The translations under genes and the position numbers were made by a program. The notes beneath the pieces were generated by a model. That model did not search any database. It saw only the letters and a list, made by a program, of their open reading frames with translations, and was not told the DNA's origin. From CAG-411 sp050875145 (GTDB lineage: Bacteria; Bacillota; Clostridia; Lachnospirales; Lachnospiraceae), in the NCBI GenBank assembly GCA_050875145.1, contig JBNMLH010000004.1, positions 171,441-235,440 on the forward strand: 64,000 nucleotides of DNA, read 5' to 3'. Positions within the stretch are counted from its first letter, which is position 1; every line of letters starts with the position of its first letter. Of this stretch, positions 61,507 through 64,000 are shown one piece after another.

Positions 61507-63294
61507 ATGGATATCAGAGAATATTTGAAACAACATAAAATATTGGCAGATGGGGCCATGGGGACCTATTATGCTACATTGCATAACGGAGAAGTTTCGG
61601 AATTTGCGAATTTAGATAATCCGAAAGCAGTGGAAAAAGTACATTTGAATTATTTAAAAGCGGGGGTAAATTTATTGACAACAAATACCTTTGCTGCAAA
61701 TGAACAGAGCATGGGAACGGTATGGAAACAGGTACAGGCATGTATTAATGCAGGGATTGCGATTGCAAAATCTGCAAAGGAAAAATCTGGTCGAGAAGAT
61801 GTATTTTTAGCAGGAGATATCGGACCATTACAGGTTGTGGGAGAAAAAACAGAAGAACAATTGCTTGTGGAATACAAACGAATCATTGATTTGTATTTAG
61901 AGGCAGAACTTCCGGTAATTCTGTTTGAAACGTTTTCCAGTCTTTACTTTGTAGAACCATTGGTTCGCTATATTCGTGAAAAAAATAAAGATGTTTTTAT
62001 TATTGTTAGTTTATCAGTAAATAAGAATGGATATACCGCAACAGGATTATCTGCTAGACGTTTATTAGAAGAATTGATTTCTATGGATGAGGTAGATGCG
62101 TGTGGATTAAACTGTGGCATTGGTTCTGGACACATGCTTCAATTGGCACAGGATTTGCAGGACTTATTTGAGCAGAAATATTTTATGATTATGCCAAATG
62201 CAGGTTATCCAGAGCAATTGCGACATCGTATGGTGTTTATGGACAATGCTAATTATTTTGCGGATAATATGCAAGAGATTGCAAAAATGAATGTTGCAAT
62301 TCTGGGTGGTTGTTGTGGAACTACTCCAGAATATCTCTTTACCTTGGAAAAAAAGATGGATTTTTCGCCTGTGGTGATTAAGAAAGCAACTTCTAATCCA
62401 GAAGAAGTAAAAGATGTAGTGCGCAAACCAAAAAAGAAAAATAAGTTTTACGAAAAGTTTTCTTCGGGAAATAAAGTAGTTGCAGTAGAACTAGACCCTC
62501 CTTATGATGCGAATTGCGATAAAATCATGGAGTGTGCGATGCATTTAAAGGATTGTAATGTAGATATGATTACCATTGCAGATTCACCTATGGGAAGAAG
62601 CCGCGTAGATTCGATTTTAATGAGTGTAAAATTGGCACAAGAAACAGAAATGCCTGTAATGCCTCATCTTTGTTGTCGGGATAAAAATATGATTGCAATG
62701 CGTTCTGGAATTCTGGGGGCATATGTAAATAAAATAAGAAATATATTGCTGGTGACAGGTGACCCGGTTCCAAGTGTAAATCGAAATGTGACAACGGGCG
62801 TATTTGATTATCATTCAATCCGACTCATGAATTTTGTAAAAGAAATGAATGAAGAACATTTTGCAGATGATCCGATTTATTATGGTGGAGCATTAAATTA
62901 TGGAAGAGGCAAGATAGAAAATGTTGCAAAACGGATGCAACAAAAAGTGGATGCAGGTTGCAGCTATTTCTTAACCCAGCCTATCTATTCGGATGAGGAT
63001 ATTGAGCGAATCCGCACATTAAAATCAATGGTTGATACAAAGATTTTATGTGGGATTATGCCGTTAGTAAGTTATCGTAATGCGAATTTTATAAAAAATG
63101 AAATGTCCGGCATAAATGTACCAGATGAAATTGTTGAGCGTTATACGCCAGATATGACAAAAGAAGAGGCAGAAGTAGTAGGGGCACAGATTGCCAGTGA
63201 AATCATTGAAAAACTTTCTGATTTTGCAGATGGATATTATTTTATGTTGCCGTTCAACCGTGTTAGTCTGATGGATAAAATTATTATAAAATAG
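61507..63294 (+). CDS. Bifunctional homocysteine S-methyltransferase / 5,10-methylene-THF reductase
   Basis: 595 aa from the ATG at 61507, with AAAGGAG nine bases upstream; the longer frame to 61483 lacks an RBS. The N-terminal half is a Zn-dependent homocysteine methyltransferase (ADGAMGTYYATL; zinc Cys residues in GLNCG and LGGCCGTTPE). The C-terminal half is a MetF-type reductase (VVAVELDPPYDANCDKIMEC, ILLVTGDPVPS, YFLTQPIYSDED). The layout matches B. subtilis YitJ. It links one-carbon folate metabolism to methionine, and so shares folate with the pab operon. Confidence 0.9.
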   Translation: MDIREYLKQHKILADGAMGTYYATLHNGEVSEFANLDNPKAVEKVHLNYLKAGVNLLTTNTFAANEQSMGTVWKQVQACINAGIAIAKSAKEKSGREDVFLAGDIGPLQVVGEKTEEQLLVEYKRIIDLYLEAELPVILFETFSSLYFVEPLVRYIREKNKDVFIIVSLSVNKNGYTATGLSARRLLEELISMDEVDACGLNCGIGSGHMLQLAQDLQDLFEQKYFMIMPNAGYPEQLRHRMVFMDNANYFADNMQEIAKMNVAILGGCCGTTPEYLFTLEKKMDFSPVVIKKATSNPEEVKDVVRKPKKKNKFYEKFSSGNKVVAVELDPPYDANCDKIMECAMHLKDCNVDMITIADSPMGRSRVDSILMSVKLAQETEMPVMPHLCCRDKNMIAMRSGILGAYVNKIRNILLVTGDPVPSVNRNVTTGVFDYHSIRLMNFVKEMNEEHFADDPIYYGGALNYGRGKIENVAKRMQQKVDAGCSYFLTQPIYSDEDIERIRTLKSMVDTKILCGIMPLVSYRNANFIKNEMSGINVPDEIVERYTPDMTKEEAEVVGAQIASEIIEKLSDFADGYYFMLPFNRVSLMDKIIIK

Positions 63295-63307
63295 AAAGCC
63301 AGTGGAT

Positions 63308-63685
63308 TTAAGGATGAAATTTTGCATGTTCTTTTTGCAATTCTGTAAATAATTGTCGTGGTGTCCAAGAAATATTGTGGATGGTCAAAATGGCTTTTAA
63401 TGGTGTTGGTGCTATTAGACTTTGTTTATATTTTTCTAAAAATTGATCGAAAAGTGGTTGTGGAATGCCAGAAAAAACAAGCATTTCAGAGGGAAAGGGA
63501 TTTCCGAAAGGAAGGATCTTTCCTTTTTTGAATCCAGATATATCTGCAAGATATCCAAGTGATTGTTCGTAATCATGTGGTGCAACTATTTTACATTTGA
63601 TGTGCAAAGAGGTGCAAAGTTGTTGGATTTGTCTTGCTTTCGTTTGTTCTATTTGAAAAAGAAGTACCATGCTTTTTGATTCCAT
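63308..63685 (-). CDS. DUF3783-family protein
   Basis: 125 aa. Features are MVLLFQIEQTKARQIQQLC near the start, YLADISGFKK, and PFPSEMLVFSGI in the middle, as in DUF3783 proteins of Clostridia. The function is unknown. It is convergent with the methyltransferase gene, 13 bp apart. AAGGAGAT precedes the start on the minus strand. Confidence 0.75.
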   Translation of the reverse strand: MESKSMVLLFQIEQTKARQIQQLCTSLHIKCKIVAPHDYEQSLGYLADISGFKKGKILPFGNPFPSEMLVFSGIPQPLFDQFLEKYKQSLIAPTPLKAILTIHNISWTPRQLFTELQKEHAKFHP

Positions 63686-63753
63686 ATAAAATCTCCTTGC
63701 TATATTTTTTTGTATCGCGTTCTTTCGATGGAGCGATACTTTGCATTTATAAG

Positions 63754-63867
63754 TTATTGTTTACAGGTAGGTATTTTCGGTACCGAAAATTCCATATAAA
63801 AGTCTGTTTTGGGCAATTTTTCATGCGTGGCATTGCACAAAACCGTTACAGTTCACTGAACTGTGAA
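63754..63867. repeat. Dispersed ~115-bp intergenic element, copy B
   Basis: Homologue of 23586-23704, with GTTATTGTTTAC, TTTTCGGTACCGAAAAT, GGGCAATTTTTCATGCGTGG and AAAACCGTTACAG. The final dyad is GTTACAGTTC-ACT-GAACTGTGA. Confidence 0.8.
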
Positions 63868-63875
63868 TGAAAAAA

Positions 63876-64000
63876 TCAATCCCCCCGCTAGGCGGGGGCG
63901 AGTAGAGTAATCTGTGGTGGGTATGGTGAAATTAAAAAGCCTCCTATGTTAAAATGATAATGGTGTCTCAAGCCATATCAAGAATAGGAGGCGGTACAAA
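63876..64000. other. Window edge with inverted repeat, possible start of a further element
   Basis: CCCCGC-TA-GGCGGGG (63883-63898) is a strong GC hairpin. GCCTCCTAT (63939-63947) and ATAGGAGGC (63984-63992) form a perfect 9-bp inverted repeat 54 bp across. This may be the edge of an insertion sequence or the leader of the next gene. The window ends before it can be decided. Confidence 0.4.

Overview
The window is low-GC DNA from a Gram-positive anaerobe, most likely a motile member of the Lachnospiraceae (Roseburia/Agathobacter/Lachnospira type; species not resolved). This rests on the gene content: a Lachnospiraceae-type flagellin next to csrA, many BspA-like leucine-rich-repeat and bacterial-Ig surface proteins with Pro-Thr linkers and Lys-rich C-termini, a CIRCE-controlled Hsp20, a c-di-GMP-I riboswitch, and Rpn and AAA-ATPase-like nuclease genes. 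No rRNA, tRNA, CRISPR array or complete insertion sequence was seen.

Layout. 0.2-2.2 kb: two overlapping paralogous GTPases. 2.4-7.1 kb: an LRR surface protein and a convergent Ig-like surface protein. 7.3-13.9 kb: an operon-like series built around extracytoplasmic thiol redox: a secreted LRR/Ig/thioredoxin fusion, an Ig surface protein, a TlpA-like lipoprotein, a 48-residue CXXC protein (CD1871A family), a small Ig protein and a polytopic 4Fe-4S protein. This operon and the divergent surface protein have near-identical promoters whose spacers are filled by a palindrome. 14-17.6 kb: a MerR regulator and pabA-pabB-pabC (p-aminobenzoate for folate). 17.6-20.8 kb: a MerR-type promoter ahead of a DXS-like TPP enzyme, a cupin and a carboxymuconolactone decarboxylase-family protein. 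20.9-23.6 kb: Hsp20, an NmlR/AdhR-like MerR regulator, a Cys-rich protein and AzlCD. 23.8-29.3 kb: a toxin-antitoxin remnant and uvrBA.

29.6-33.3 kb is the most striking part. A 1.2-kb segment bounded by 29-bp inverted sites carries its own small tyrosine recombinase and lies directly upstream of csrA and flagellin. It is predicted to be an invertible switch. 33.4-38.3 kb: a c-di-GMP-I riboswitch with a terminator precedes a secreted GH24 lysozyme and a dockerin-containing secreted cysteine peptidase-like protein. Flagellar and c-di-GMP-controlled surface functions are therefore adjacent. 38.3-43.4 kb: decayed genes, an Rpn-family nuclease and a surface protein; the last two share a homologous, structured 5' leader.

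43.4-50.7 kb: PhoH-like ATPase and HD hydrolase; a MarR regulator with a heterodimeric ABC exporter; then an 89-bp direct repeat pair. 51-52.7 kb: a Cro/CI-type HTH fused to an aminotransferase. 52.9-61.2 kb: a defence-type island with an AAA/PD-(D/E)XK protein and a type I restriction system in which hsdM has a frameshift in a G run, hsdS has a nonsense codon and a frameshift, and hsdR is intact. 61.5-63.7 kb: a homocysteine methyltransferase/methylene-THF reductase and a DUF3783 protein. Several dispersed intergenic repeat families link distant parts of the window.
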